This document shows, piece after piece, positions 1-10,521 of a stretch of DNA of 64,000 nt; position 1 is the stretch's first letter; every line of letters starts with the position of its first letter. The stretch comes from Deinococcus aetherius (GTDB taxonomy: Bacteria; Deinococcota; Deinococci; Deinococcales; Deinococcaceae). The position numbers and the translations under genes were made by a program. Under the pieces are notes generated by a model. The model saw only the letters and a list, made by a program, of their open reading frames with translations. It did not search any database and had not been told where the DNA came from. The stretch covers positions 2,937,501-3,001,500 of the forward strand of contig NZ_AP026560.1 of assembly GCF_025997855.1 (NCBI RefSeq). Direction: 5' to 3'.

Positions 1-297
1 CGCCTGATGATCGAGTGGGAACTGACGGGGCCGCACACGCAGCGCCCGGTGCCCGCTCCCGAGGGTGAGCCCGCGCTGGAGGCGGAGGGGGAGGGGCCGG
101 GACGTCCTCACCTTGACCTGACGGGCACGACCCTCCTCGCGGAAGTCCCCATTCACGCGGACCTCCTTCCCGAGACCGCCCGCCTGGCCTGGAGGTACGC
201 TCTGCGCGACGTGCTCGGCACCTACCTGGGGCGGGGGTACGCCGTGACCGACCTCGCCCGGCAGGGGAAGCGGGCGTACTACGTGCTCACGCGCTGA
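1..297 (+). CDS. C-terminal part of a GNAT-like (COG3375-type) acetyltransferase
   Basis: The reading frame is open from base 1 and ends at a TGA at 295-297, so only the last 98 codons are visible and the start lies outside the window. The tail contains an 'LLAEVPI' stretch, an 'AWRYALRDV' helix and a 'GYAVTDLARQGKRAYYVL' ending. From memory, this resembles the end of predicted GNAT acetyltransferases of the COG3375 group, which close with a Gly-Tyr-x-Val-x-Asp-Phe...Tyr-Val-Leu strand. The acetyl-CoA binding region is not in the window, so the family call is an inference. A strong hairpin follows, shared with the converging gene on the other strand. Confidence 0.55.
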   Translation, partial: RLMIEWELTGPHTQRPVPAPEGEPALEAEGEGPGRPHLDLTGTTLLAEVPIHADLLPETARLAWRYALRDVLGTYLGRGYAVTDLARQGKRAYYVLTR

Positions 298-329
298 GTA
301 GGGCGGGATATTGGGGGACGGAAAAAGGG

Positions 330-359
330 AGGGGACCCAGACTCAGCCGGGTCCCTTTT
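330..359. terminator. Hairpin terminator between converging genes
   Basis: GGGACCC (332-338) pairs with GGGTCCC (349-355) and is followed by TTTT on the plus strand. On the other side an A-run before the stem gives a T-run for the minus strand, so it can end both the GNAT-like gene and the DUF4384 gene. Confidence 0.75.
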
Positions 360-404
360 CCTCTTGCCTTGTTCTGGAGGCCGTCGGCGTGGCGCTCTCC
401 GACC

Positions 405-1025
405 TCAGTACGCCACGTTGTAGAAGGCCGTGTCGCTCACCCAGTCCTGCTGGGAGAAGGCAGGCTGGGTGGTGGGGGTAGGCGTGGGCGTGACCGGGTT
501 GACGACGATGCTTAGGGCCTGGGCGAGGCGCTGGGGGGAGTTGGCGGTGGGCTTCACGGTGGCGAAGGGTTGCCCCGCCTGGAAGGAGCTGATCTCCGAG
601 AGGTTCAGGGGGCGGCGGCTGGCGACGACGAGGACCTTGTTCTGGCCGTAGGGTCCGGCCACGTCGAAGGTGAAGTTGTCCCCGGCCGCCGGGAAGGCGC
701 GGACTTCCCCCCTGCGGACGAAGTTGGTGCCGCTCAGGCGGTTGGGAAGAATCTGGTCCACGCTGCCGTCGGGGTTGACGTTGAACAGATAGACGTAGGC
801 GTCCTCGTTGACCTGGGTGAAGAGCCGGATGCGCTCGCCCACCCGGTAGTTCGGGGTCTGGGCCCCGCTGGGGTCGCGGTCCACCCACACCTGCGCGGAG
901 AGGCTGGTGGGGACGGGATTCACGATGATGCTCTGGGTGCTCAGCCGGGGCGTGGCCTGGGCGGGCGCGGCGAGGGGAAGAAGCAGGGCGGCGGTCAGAG
1001 CGGTCAGGATGGCGGGCTTCTTCAT
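405..1025 (-). CDS. Secreted DUF4384 domain protein
   Basis: A 206-residue exported protein. The ATG at 1025 is chosen because GGAGGA sits just upstream and because the protein then begins with a clean signal peptide (Met-Lys-Lys, a hydrophobic stretch '[16 protein letters not shown]', and an Ala-x-Ala cleavage site). Residues ~40-150 form a DUF4384 domain, recognisable from '[21 protein letters not shown]' followed by '[12 protein letters not shown]'. This domain occurs in many secreted bacterial proteins; its biochemical role is unknown. A Thr-Pro-rich linker (PTPTPTTQP) precedes a short C-terminal tail. The gene stands alone between the bidirectional terminator and tRNA-Gln. An upstream in-frame extension to 1175 is possible but would destroy the signal peptide. 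Confidence 0.85.
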   Translation of the reverse strand: MKKPAILTALTAALLLPLAAPAQATPRLSTQSIIVNPVPTSLSAQVWVDRDPSGAQTPNYRVGERIRLFTQVNEDAYVYLFNVNPDGSVDQILPNRLSGTNFVRRGEVRAFPAAGDNFTFDVAGPYGQNKVLVVASRRPLNLSEISSFQAGQPFATVKPTANSPQRLAQALSIVVNPVTPTPTPTTQPAFSQQDWVSDTAFYNVAY

Positions 1026-1204
1026 GAGGATTCCTCCGGTCAGGGCCGCCGACGCGCCGGGAGAGTCCCGGCTCATGCTGCTCGGCGGCTTGGCTGAACT
1101 CACCGTAGTCCCGCCCGCCTGACTTCGGGTGAAGCTCACCTGACTGGACGTGAGGAGGGCTGACGCCATTTTCATCTGGCTCAGCAGTGCGGCTCACGGA
1201 GAAC

Positions 1205-1239
1205 AAAGAGAAGGGGCGGAACCCACACCGGATTCCGCC
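1205..1239 (-). terminator. Terminator of tRNA-Gln
   Basis: Reading the minus strand, GGCGGAA (1233-1239) pairs with TTCCGCC (1215-1221). The stem is followed by a T-rich run (CTTCTCTTTGTTC), 15 nt after the tRNA 3' end. Confidence 0.7.
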
Positions 1240-1253
1240 TCTTCCCACCTCGC

Positions 1254-1327
<74 letters not shown>

Positions 1328-1356
1328 ACGGCTTACCCGCAGGGCGGGCGCAGTGG

Positions 1357-1386
1357 AGTATAGCCGTGCCCGCGCGAGGGGGTCAA
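1357..1386 (-). promoter_or_regulatory. Promoter of tRNA-Gln
   Basis: On the minus strand a -35 TTGACC (1386-1381) and a -10 TATACT (1362-1357) are separated by 18 nt. The predicted start of transcription is about 22 nt before the tRNA 5' end. It lies just after the stop codon of the helicase gene. Confidence 0.75.
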
Positions 1387-1393
1387 CCGCCGC

Positions 1394-4021
1394 TCATCCC
1401 CGAGCCACGACACTGGGCTTCTCAATGACGGTCAGGCCCGCGTACCTCAGCAGCAGGCGTTTCTGGCCGACCCCGGGGAAGTAGACCAGTACCTCCCGAC
1501 GTTCGCCCTGCCCGAAGCCCTGGAGCAGCACCCCCTCCCCGAACTTGGCGTGGCGTACCCGCAGCGGGTCGGTGGTGCTCACGGCCCGCTGAATCTCACG
1601 GCTGGGAATGCCGAGCCGGGCGCTGACCTCGGGCAGGCTGAGGCCCTGGAGGTCGAGGAGTTCGCGCGCCTGGAGCGGCCAGGAGGGCGGCAGGGCGGGC
1701 ACCTCGGGGAGGGTGATGGCGTCGGGCTCCGGCTCAGAGGCAGGCTGCACCCCCAGCAGGTCTTGCAGGAAGGCCCGCGTCGCGTGCTTGTCGGTGGGCC
1801 TGCGCTCGCCGCTGCTCAAAAAGGGGGCGTAGCAGCGGCTCACGGCGATGCACTCGTAGCAGCCGTGGGGCTCCTTGCAGCACGTCTTGGCGGTGAGGTC
1901 GAGGGCGCGGGCGAGGAGGTCGTCGAGGTTCTCGAAGGCGCGGCGCGACACGCCCAGCCCGCCCAGCCAGTCGTCGTACAGGAAGAAGTAGTTGTCGCGC
2001 CCCTCGCGGAAAGCCCCGGCGAGGTCGTTCTCGTCGCAGGCCACGCGTTCGGGAGTCACCTTTTGCAGGAGGTGCTTGAGGGTGTGGGCGACCGCCGTCG
2101 GATGCTCGGTCGCACGGGCGTCCACGCCGATCTCCAGGGCGGAGGTGCGGAAGGGGGGGAGTTCGAGGGGCTCGTCGTAGAGGTGCTCGGAGAGCTTGTG
2201 GTCCTGCATCCGGTCCTGGATGCGGCTTCCGCAGGCGCGGCAGACCCGCTCGGTGGGGTCGGGCTCGCGGTCGCAGCCGGTGCAGACGCGCTCGAAAACC
2301 TGCCTCATCATCATGAAGCCGGTGTAGCGGCGGCGGATGGTGACCTCGCCGTGACGGTAGGCCAGGGCCCCGCGCCGCACCCACTCGCCCATGTGGGTCG
2401 GACTGACCTCGATGGCGTACAGCCCGCGTGTGAAGAGGTTGGAGGCCTCGAACCGCTGGGCGAGGATCGCCGTCCCCGCCGGGTGCTCCTGCCAGCGGGT
2501 GACCTTGTACCCCTGCCCGTCGAGAGTGAACACCGCCCCCTCGTGCTTCTCGGTGAGGGCGTAGTGCTGGCTGGGTGACTCCAGCGGCGTGTCAAAGGCG
2601 CGCGGGCCCTTCGTCTCCCAGTCGGCCTCCTCCACGACGGCGAACTTGGCGCTGCCCTCACCGCGCAGATTCCAATATTTGGGACCGGGCAGAACCTCGG
2701 CCGGAAGGCCCGCCGCCTTGAACTCCTCGTTCGCGCGGTCTCGGTGCCGGGGCGAGAGGTAGGGGTTGTTCGCCTCCACCACCGCCTTCTCGATGGGCCC
2801 CGTCACGAGTTCGCGGAAGTTCCCGGCGTTGGAGTAGAAGGCGTCCACGGGCTGCGGCACGCCCTGCTCGTTCAGCGCGGGGAGGTAGAGGACCAGTCCG
2901 GGGGCAATGCGTCCCGCCCGGCCCGCCATCTGCCGGAAGGCCATTCGAGAACCGGGGTAGCCGTCGATGATGACGACTTCCAGGTCGCCGATGTCCACCC
3001 CGGCTTCGAGCGCGTTGGTGGCGAACATGACCCCGCTGGTCGCGCGGCGAAACTCGGTGAGGCGGCCCTCGCGGTCGGAGGTCCCGGCCATGTAGAGGTG
3101 GGTGTGCCGTTGATAGAGGGGCTGAGCGCGGTAGGTGGAGTACAGGCGGGCGGCCCGCGAACGGCCCCGGAAGAAGGCGAGCACCTTGAGGTTGTGCGTG
3201 ACGCTCGCGCTCACCACCGCGTCCCAGAAGCGGCGGGGCTGCCCCCGGTGGTCGGCGAGGTAGTAGCGTTTGCCGTGTCGCGCCGCGCCCGACTCGCCCA
3301 CCTGCACGGCGTCCACCCCGACCAGTTCCCGCGCGAACTCGGCGGGGTTGCCGATGGTGGCGGTGGAGAGGACGACCTGCGGGTTCGCGCCCAGCGCCCG
3401 CGCGAGATCGAGCAGACGGCGCAGCATCCCGGCGACCTCGCTGCCGAAGCCGCCCCGGTACGTGTGCGCCTCGTCGAGCACGATGAAGGACAGGCGGGAG
3501 AGAAACTCGCGCACGCGTGGCTGGGTCAGCGACCAGTGGAGCTTGTCGGGGGTGGCGGTGACCATCCGCACGCCGGGGCGGAAGACCTCGTTCGGCTGGG
3601 CCGTACCCTGGAAGGCGCCGATCTCCCAGCCGAAAGCCCCGCGCGTCTGGAAGGCCGCCAGCTTGTCGCGCTGGTCTTGCCCGAGGGCGACGAGGGGGTA
3701 GACGAAGAGGGCCGTCGCCTGTAGGTCGCGCTCCAACCGCTCGAAGACCGCCGGGAAGAAGGCGCCGGTCTTGCCGCTGGCGGTCGGGGTCGTGACGATG
3801 ACGTGTTTGCCGCCTTGCATCAGGCGGTAGGTCTCGGCCTGGTGGCTGAAGACCTCGGGGAAGCCGAAGCCGCGCGCGACCGCGTCCGACCAGCCGAGGG
3901 CCGCCGTGTTCAGGGTGCGGGCGGGGGCTTCCTTCTCCTCGTGGAGCAGAGCCGCTCCTCCGCCCAGGATGTCCCGCAGGAACGCCTCCAGGCGGGCGTA
4001 GGGGGAGCGGGCGGGGAACAC
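1394..4021 (-). CDS. MrfA-like DEAD/DEAH helicase with C-terminal Tudor-like domain
   Basis: An 875-residue superfamily 2 helicase. It carries a Walker A motif 'TPTASGKTG' (around residue 80), a DEAH box 'VLDEAHTYRGG' (around 185), an SF2 motif VI region 'QMAGRAGR', and a Cys-rich DUF1998-type region with 'CTGCDREP...CRAC' and 'CCKEPHGCYEC', which probably binds zinc. This layout matches the MrfA/YprA family, which unwinds DNA in mitomycin-type damage repair. The last ~50 residues ('RVRHAKFGEGVLL', 'YFPGVGQKRLLLRYAGL') look like the Tudor-like C-terminal domain of PcrA/UvrD, an unusual addition. A GTG at 4111 would give 905 residues with a Pro-rich, unlikely N-terminus. The GTG at 4021 is preferred because a TACACT box lies 7 nt upstream. 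Confidence 0.85.
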   Translation of the reverse strand: MFPARSPYARLEAFLRDILGGGAALLHEEKEAPARTLNTAALGWSDAVARGFGFPEVFSHQAETYRLMQGGKHVIVTTPTASGKTGAFFPAVFERLERDLQATALFVYPLVALGQDQRDKLAAFQTRGAFGWEIGAFQGTAQPNEVFRPGVRMVTATPDKLHWSLTQPRVREFLSRLSFIVLDEAHTYRGGFGSEVAGMLRRLLDLARALGANPQVVLSTATIGNPAEFARELVGVDAVQVGESGAARHGKRYYLADHRGQPRRFWDAVVSASVTHNLKVLAFFRGRSRAARLYSTYRAQPLYQRHTHLYMAGTSDREGRLTEFRRATSGVMFATNALEAGVDIGDLEVVIIDGYPGSRMAFRQMAGRAGRIAPGLVLYLPALNEQGVPQPVDAFYSNAGNFRELVTGPIEKAVVEANNPYLSPRHRDRANEEFKAAGLPAEVLPGPKYWNLRGEGSAKFAVVEEADWETKGPRAFDTPLESPSQHYALTEKHEGAVFTLDGQGYKVTRWQEHPAGTAILAQRFEASNLFTRGLYAIEVSPTHMGEWVRRGALAYRHGEVTIRRRYTGFMMMRQVFERVCTGCDREPDPTERVCRACGSRIQDRMQDHKLSEHLYDEPLELPPFRTSALEIGVDARATEHPTAVAHTLKHLLQKVTPERVACDENDLAGAFREGRDNYFFLYDDWLGGLGVSRRAFENLDDLLARALDLTAKTCCKEPHGCYECIAVSRCYAPFLSSGERRPTDKHATRAFLQDLLGVQPASEPEPDAITLPEVPALPPSWPLQARELLDLQGLSLPEVSARLGIPSREIQRAVSTTDPLRVRHAKFGEGVLLQGFGQGERREVLVYFPGVGQKRLLLRYAGLTVIEKPSVVARG

Positions 4022-4028
4022 GCGTCTC

Positions 4029-4034
4029 AGTGTA
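4029..4034 (-). promoter_or_regulatory. -10 box, leaderless start of helicase
   Basis: TACACT on the minus strand, 7 nt before the GTG at 4021. This spacing predicts a leaderless mRNA and decides the start codon. Confidence 0.5.
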
Positions 4035-4483
4035 GGGCGGGCGGGGGGAGGTGGGCGGGGAGAGGGGTCACGGTCAGGGGGTTGGTATTGGGGGGCCGGG
4101 CGTCTGGCCACGGTTTGCCCCCACCCCCCAACCCCCTACCCCCAGAGGGGGCAGGGGGAGCGGCGCGGCGCTGGGCAAGGGTTAACGGACAGCATCGGTG
4201 GTCGTGTTTTTCTGATCGCAAGGTCTGATCTTGCTGAGTCCCATCTACTTGCCCACCGTCTCGCTGCGCGAGCCGACGTGGTCGTGGGCCAGGGGCGTTC
4301 ACTCTCTGCTGCTCATGGGGCGTCTGGATTGACGTTTTAAACAGCGCAGAAGCTCTCGCGCTTTTAACTCCTCCCCCTTGAGGGGGAGGCTGGGACTCGC
4401 AGAGCTGCACAGCAGAGGGGGTGAACCGCAAACGCCCCCCAGCACCCCCCAACGCCCAAAACACCCTCTCTTTCGCCCACCCT
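4035..4483. repeat. Gene-free stretch with two GC-rich hairpin repeats
   Basis: About 450 bp without a supported gene. It holds two copies of a degenerate C-run/G-run element. Around 4116-4165 a C5-AGA-G5 hairpin lies within long C and G tracts. At 4370-4389 there is a perfect 8-bp stem (CCTCCCCC, loop TTGA, GGGGGAGG), followed by a GGGGGTGA end near 4417. Related copies occur near 16396 and 53446. Function unknown; they may be palindromic intergenic repeats or terminators. Confidence 0.5.
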
Positions 4484-5482
<999 letters not shown>

Positions 5483-5488
5483 GGGCGG

Positions 5489-5494
5489 AGTCTA
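5489..5494 (-). promoter_or_regulatory. -10 box of the ferredoxin-type gene
   Basis: TAGACT on the minus strand exactly 6 nt before the ATG at 5482, the spacing of leaderless Deinococcus promoters. Confidence 0.5.
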
Positions 5495-5666
5495 GCGTCG
5501 GGTGAAAGACCCCAAAGGAACGCAGGAGACGAAGGGACGCCGTGCGGCCGCCCTTTCCATGTCGCCCTCCTCGCCAGATACCAGAAGCCAATGGGGTTCA
5601 GCAGTGGGAGGGGCCGGACAAGTCAGCGGGCGAACGGGTCCACCGTTCAGGCCTGTCAGGATGTAC

Positions 5667-5720
5667 TCACCGCAAGTTCAGTCGCCACAGGCTATAGGTC
5701 CAGGCGAGGTCGTAGAGCAC
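5667..5720 (-). other. In-frame remainder of tspO beyond an amber codon
   Basis: Directly after the TAG at 5723-5721 the same frame stays open for 17 codons and reads 'VLYDLAWTYSLWRLNLR' before a TGA at 5669-5667. TspO proteins end in a hydrophobic helix closing with Leu-Trp-Arg-Leu-Asn, so this is the missing C-terminus of the preceding gene rather than random sequence. It is translated only if the amber codon is read through. Confidence 0.7.
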
Positions 5721-6134
5721 CTACAGCGCATAGGGGGCAAGCAACCTTGCCGCGAAGCCGTCAGCCCGTTCCAGCAGAATCAAAGTCGCGGCCAGAGGAA
5801 GACAGAACAGCACGATGCCCACAAATCCGGCGAGGGTGCTGCGTCGGCCGAAGAAAACCAGGTTCCAGACCTCGTTTCCGAGCATCGTGATGAGGAGTGC
5901 CGTCAGCGCCCACACCCAACCAGGCGGCTGCCGCGCCACCAGGCGGTAGATGATCACGCCCTGGACCGTGTACACCGCCAGGGCAACCAGCACGAAGGCC
6001 CAGAGGGGGACGGCCCACCGGGGTTGACGCAGATGCGCGTACCATTCGGTCAGACTGCGCCCCACAAAGGCGTTGCCCAACGTCGCCAAACCCAGGCAAA
6101 CGATCAGGGCCACGATCAATGCCGTCAGGTTCAT
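5721..6134 (-). CDS. tspO: TspO/MBR-family membrane protein, cut short by an amber codon
   Basis: A 137-residue integral membrane protein of the TspO/MBR family, which bind porphyrins and related ligands. Visible family marks are 'LRQPRWAVPLWAFVLVALAV', the Asn-Glu-x-Trp-Asn segment 'NEVWNLVFFGRRS', and four hydrophobic helices. The ATG at 6134 follows GGGAGG. The frame ends in TAG at 5721-5723, but the same frame continues for 17 codons with a typical TspO C-terminus. With it the protein would be 155 residues, the usual family length. A Trp codon (TGG) changed to TAG would explain this. As it stands, the fifth helix is lost, so this is either a recent pseudogene or depends on readthrough. 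Confidence 0.7.
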   Translation of the reverse strand: MNLTALIVALIVCLGLATLGNAFVGRSLTEWYAHLRQPRWAVPLWAFVLVALAVYTVQGVIIYRLVARQPPGWVWALTALLITMLGNEVWNLVFFGRRSTLAGFVGIVLFCLPLAATLILLERADGFAARLLAPYAL

Positions 6135-6212
6135 CGGGCCTCCCAGAGGGGTGACATTCGCGGGACGCAAGGGGCTGGTCCGAACGTGATCCGGGGTGTC
6201 CCGGCGTCTAGG

Positions 6213-7157
6213 TCACGGGGGAGCGGTCTCCCGCACGGCGCGGGCGATCTCGCCGGGGTGAGTCCAGTGGAGCTGGTGCCCCCCGTCGGGCAGGACGCGC
6301 AGGGTCGCTCGCGGGAGGGCGCGGGCGAGCGGCACCGCGTGGAGGGTCGCGGGCGTGAGGCGGTCGTGCGCTCCGGCGATGATCGTGGCGGGCACGCCCA
6401 GCCGGGGGTACTGCGGGGCGAGCCGGGCGAGTTCGCGGGCGAAGGTGCGGTTCTCCCAGGCGAGGGCGTGGACCTGTGCCCGGCGGCGTGAGAAGGCGAG
6501 CATCATCGCGTGCCAGTCGGGCGGGATGGGGTGGGGGTGAAAGGCGCGCGTGCCCTCGATGCGGGCGACGAGGCGGCCCAGGGGCAGCAGCAGCACCCGC
6601 GTGAGGAGTGCTTCCAGCACGGGCACGAGCGGCACGTACGCCAGGGGCCGGGTCAGGCCGCGCACCGGAAAGGCGGTAGGGGAAAAGAGCACCAGCCCGC
6701 GTACTCGCTCCGGGTAGGCGACGGTGAAGGCGAGCGCCACCGCCGCCCCGTAGGAATGACCGAGCAGGATGACGGGTTCACGTACCGCGAGCGCGTCGAG
6801 AAGTTGGCTCAAACGCCGCACGTTGACCTCCACCGTGACGGGCGAGCCCGGCCGGACGGGGGTGTGGCCGTGCCCCGGGCGGTCGGGAGCGATCAGCCGC
6901 GCGTGCCCCCCGAGTTCGTCCCACAGCGGCGAGACAGGCCAGTCGAGCGCCACCCCGTCGCTCCCGTGGATGAGGACGGTGGGGGGTGCGGAGGGGTCTC
7001 CGCCGTCGATGACGTGTGTGGGGCCGTCCGGGAGGTTCAGGACGCGACCACGCGGCGGGTAGCGGCTCTCTCCGCGCTGGACGAGGGCGTGGGTCAGCAG
7101 CGCGCCCAGCCCGAGCGCGGCGGCCAGCCCCAGCAGGAGGGCGGGACGGGTCCTCAA
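6213..7157 (-). CDS. Alpha/beta hydrolase
   Basis: A 314-residue alpha/beta-hydrolase-fold enzyme with an N-terminal hydrophobic anchor ('ALLLGLAAALGLGALL'). The nucleophile elbow is 'GHSYG', the oxyanion region is 'LIHGSDG', the acidic residue is likely in 'IIAGAHDRLTP', and the catalytic His is in 'DGGHQLHW'. The substrate is unknown. The start is taken as TTG at 7157, which overlaps the stop of the YbaN gene as TTGA, giving translational coupling. An upstream in-frame extension to 7298 lies entirely within that gene and is unlikely. Confidence 0.8.
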   Translation of the reverse strand: MRTRPALLLGLAAALGLGALLTHALVQRGESRYPPRGRVLNLPDGPTHVIDGGDPSAPPTVLIHGSDGVALDWPVSPLWDELGGHARLIAPDRPGHGHTPVRPGSPVTVEVNVRRLSQLLDALAVREPVILLGHSYGAAVALAFTVAYPERVRGLVLFSPTAFPVRGLTRPLAYVPLVPVLEALLTRVLLLPLGRLVARIEGTRAFHPHPIPPDWHAMMLAFSRRRAQVHALAWENRTFARELARLAPQYPRLGVPATIIAGAHDRLTPATLHAVPLARALPRATLRVLPDGGHQLHWTHPGEIARAVRETAPP

Positions 7158-7552
7158 GGTCGGCGCGTCGGCACGCGCAGGGTGATGAAGAGGATGCCCG
7201 CCGCTCCCACGAGCACCCACGCGACCTGCCCGGCCAGGACGGGAATACGGGGCAGGCTGAAGCCCACCGCCACGGCGATGCAGGTGCAGGCGATCCACTT
7301 GGCCCGCAGGGGCATCCCCCGCCCCGCCCGGTAGTCGCGCACCAGTTCACCGACCACGGGCCGGGAGAGCAGCCACGCCTCCCACTTCGGGTTGCCCCGC
7401 GCGAAGCAGGCCGCCGCGAGCACGAACCACACCGTCCCCGGAAAGCCCGGCAGGATCAGGCCCAGCACGCCCAGCCCGGTGAGCACGAAGCCCAACGCCA
7501 CCCACAGGGGCCGGGCGAGGCGTGAGGCGGGCGGGGAAGGTCGGCGGGACAT
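7154..7552 (-). CDS. YbaN-family (DUF454) inner membrane protein
   Basis: A 132-residue membrane protein. 'LWVALGFVLTGLGVLGLILP' followed by 'PGTVWFVLAAACFARGNPKWEAWLL' is the hallmark of the YbaN/DUF454 family, whose role is not established. A second pair of hydrophobic stretches fills the C-terminal half. It is the first gene of a two-gene operon with the overlapping hydrolase. A TATCCT box lies 6 nt before the ATG, so the mRNA is probably leaderless. Confidence 0.85.
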   Translation of the reverse strand: MSRRPSPPASRLARPLWVALGFVLTGLGVLGLILPGFPGTVWFVLAAACFARGNPKWEAWLLSRPVVGELVRDYRAGRGMPLRAKWIACTCIAVAVGFSLPRIPVLAGQVAWVLVGAAGILFITLRVPTRRP

Positions 7553-7558
7553 GTCCCC

Positions 7559-7564
7559 AGGATA
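7559..7564 (-). promoter_or_regulatory. -10 box of the YbaN-family gene
   Basis: TATCCT on the minus strand, 6 nt before the ATG at 7552; leaderless-type spacing. Confidence 0.5.
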
Positions 7565-7594
7565 GGGCGGCGGGGCCGAACGGGGGGCTCCTGC

Positions 7595-8095
7595 TCAGCG
7601 CCCGGCAGGCAGGACGACCATGCCGTCCTCGTCGGCGTAGAGGTGGTCGCCGGGGTGGAAGGTGACTTCCGCAAAGGTCACGGGCACGTCCCGCTCCCCC
7701 AGATCACGCTTGCCGCTCCGCCGGGGATGGGAGGCGAGTGCCCGGACGCCCAGGTCGCAGGCGGCGAGTTCGGCCACGTCGCGCACGCACCCGTTCACAA
7801 CCACGCCCGCCCAGCCGCTCCGCCTCCCGATCTCTGCCAGCGTCCCGCCCACCACCGCGCAGGTCAGGCTACCGCCGTTGTCCACGACGAGCACGCGGCC
7901 CTCTCCCGGTTCCTCCAGCACCGCGCGCACGAGTGTGTTGTCGTCCTGCACGCACACGGTCACCACTAGGCCGTGAAAACGCGGGCGGCCCCCGTAAGCC
8001 CGGAAGATCGGCGTCAGGACGGGCGCGTCGGGGTGGGCGTCGCTGAGGTCGTAGGTGGGCGTGAAGGCCGAGTCGGGGCTTTGTGGTGTGGTCAT
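7595..8095 (-). CDS. rraA: RraA family protein (aldolase fold)
   Basis: A 166-residue RraA-family protein. The family includes RNase E activity regulators and 4-hydroxy-4-methyl-2-oxoglutarate/oxaloacetate aldolases that share one fold. The signature region is 'VVDNGGSLTCAVVGGTLAEI' followed by 'GVVVNGCVRDVAEL', containing the Arg-Asp pair that binds metal and substrate in the aldolases. The start is the ATG at 8095. No RNase E gene is visible nearby, so aldolase activity and RNase regulation cannot be told apart here. An in-frame extension to 8488 lies in the XdhC gene and is spurious. Confidence 0.85.
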   Translation of the reverse strand: MTTPQSPDSAFTPTYDLSDAHPDAPVLTPIFRAYGGRPRFHGLVVTVCVQDDNTLVRAVLEEPGEGRVLVVDNGGSLTCAVVGGTLAEIGRRSGWAGVVVNGCVRDVAELAACDLGVRALASHPRRSGKRDLGERDVPVTFAEVTFHPGDHLYADEDGMVVLPAGR

Positions 8096-8157
8096 GGTGT
8101 CCCCATCAGACCAGTCACCGGGGGGTTTGACGTGAGGCCAAAGGAACGTCTTCCCGC

Positions 8158-9321
<1,164 letters not shown>

Positions 9322-9396
9322 CTGGGGACGGAAGGGCAAGACGGCGACGAACAATCGGAACCTGCCCGGGCTCGGGGACCTTCGTGGTCGGAGGAC

Positions 9397-9424
9397 TTGA
9401 CAGCGCGGCCGGAAAGCACACAAT
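9397..9424 (+). promoter_or_regulatory. Promoter of the sugar ABC operon
   Basis: A perfect -35 TTGACA (9397-9402) and a -10-like CACAAT (9419-9424) lie 16 nt apart. Transcription would begin near 9431, inside the first operator. Confidence 0.6.
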
Positions 9425-9428
9425 GACC

Positions 9429-9444
9429 TTGTAACCGATTACAA
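9429..9444 (+). promoter_or_regulatory. LacI-family operator 1
   Basis: A perfect inverted repeat TTGTAA-CCGA-TTACAA centred on CpG, as expected for LacI/CcpA-type repressors. It covers the predicted transcription start, so binding would block the promoter. Confidence 0.7.
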
Positions 9445-9492
9445 ACGCGAGTGGCGGAGGGGCAGGCTCCCTCTTGCTCGTTCCTCGTTGTT

Positions 9493-9505
9493 GGAACCGG
9501 TTACG
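9493..9505 (+). promoter_or_regulatory. LacI-family operator 2
   Basis: GGAACCGGTTACG holds a palindromic AACCGGTT core with central CpG, matching operator 1 in most arm positions. It lies next to the GGAGGG ribosome-binding region of the repressor gene, so the repressor probably controls its own synthesis. Confidence 0.6.
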
Positions 9506-9523
9506 GAGGGGGTGTGGCGCGTC

Positions 9524-10521
9524 GTGAGTCTCGGTCATCTGGTCAGGCCCACCATCAACGACATCGCGCGGGCGTGCGGGGTGAGCAAGGGGACGGTCAG
9601 CCGCGTGCTCAACGGGCACGCGACCGTGGCCGCGCCCACCCGCGAGCGGGTGCAGGAGACGATGCGGCGGATGGGGTACGCGCCCGATCCGGTCGCCCGT
9701 CACCTGAGCTGGCGCACCGGGCAGACCCTGGGGCTGTCGCTCGCCGCCCAGGACCTCACCTTCAGCCCGTACCACGTCCTGCTGCGCCGGGCGCTGGAGG
9801 GGCACACCGCGCCCCTGGGGGTGCAGCTCGTGGACCTGCGCGACGACCTGGGCGGCGTGGCCCGCTTGCCCAGCGCCGTGCTCGTCCTTCACGCCCAGGG
9901 GGACGACGACCCCCGCCTGCGCCTGCTGCGGGGGCGCGGGGTTCCCGCCGTTCTCGTCGGCCACCAGCCCGGCTCGTTCTGGGTGGCCCCCGACGACGAG
10001 GGGGGGGGGTACCTCGCCACCACCCAGCTTCTCCGGGCGGGGCATCGCCGCCTCGCGTACCTGGGCCGGGGTCCCAGTCAGGTCGCCCAGGACCGGGAGC
10101 GGGGCTGCCTGCGCGCCGCCCGGGAGGCCGGGGCGGAGGTGATCCCCATCGAGGCGGACTTCACGGTGCTGAGCGGCTACCGCGCCCTGCGCCGGGCCTG
10201 GGAGGGGGGTGCGCGCTTCACCGCCTGCTTTGCCCAGAGCGACGAGAGCGCCGTCGGGGCCGTGGCCGCCCTGGAGGACCTGGGGCTGCGGGTGCCGGGC
10301 GACGTGTCCGTGGTGGGCTTCGACGGCCTGCCCGAGCTGCCGCTGCCCGTGCCCCTCACCACCGTCGCGCAGGACATCCCCCGCCTCGCCCGCACCGCCC
10401 TGTCTCTCATGCAGGAGGCCACCTCGGGGCAGCCGCCCCGTGGCGAATTCATTCCCGTGCAGCTCATTCCCGGCGCGACCGTCTCACATGTGACGGCCGC
10501 GCGATCCCCCGGAGGGAACCC

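Noticed and set aside
4109..4111. GTG 4111 as start of the helicase
   Set aside because: Gives a 30-residue Pro/Arg tail encoded in intergenic repeats, while GTG 4021 has a -10 box at leaderless spacing.
5502..6491. 329-codon plus-strand frame between the ferredoxin-type gene and the hydrolase
   Set aside because: Gln/Arg/Gly-rich antisense frame over tspO and the hydrolase; the minus-strand reading explains the sequence.
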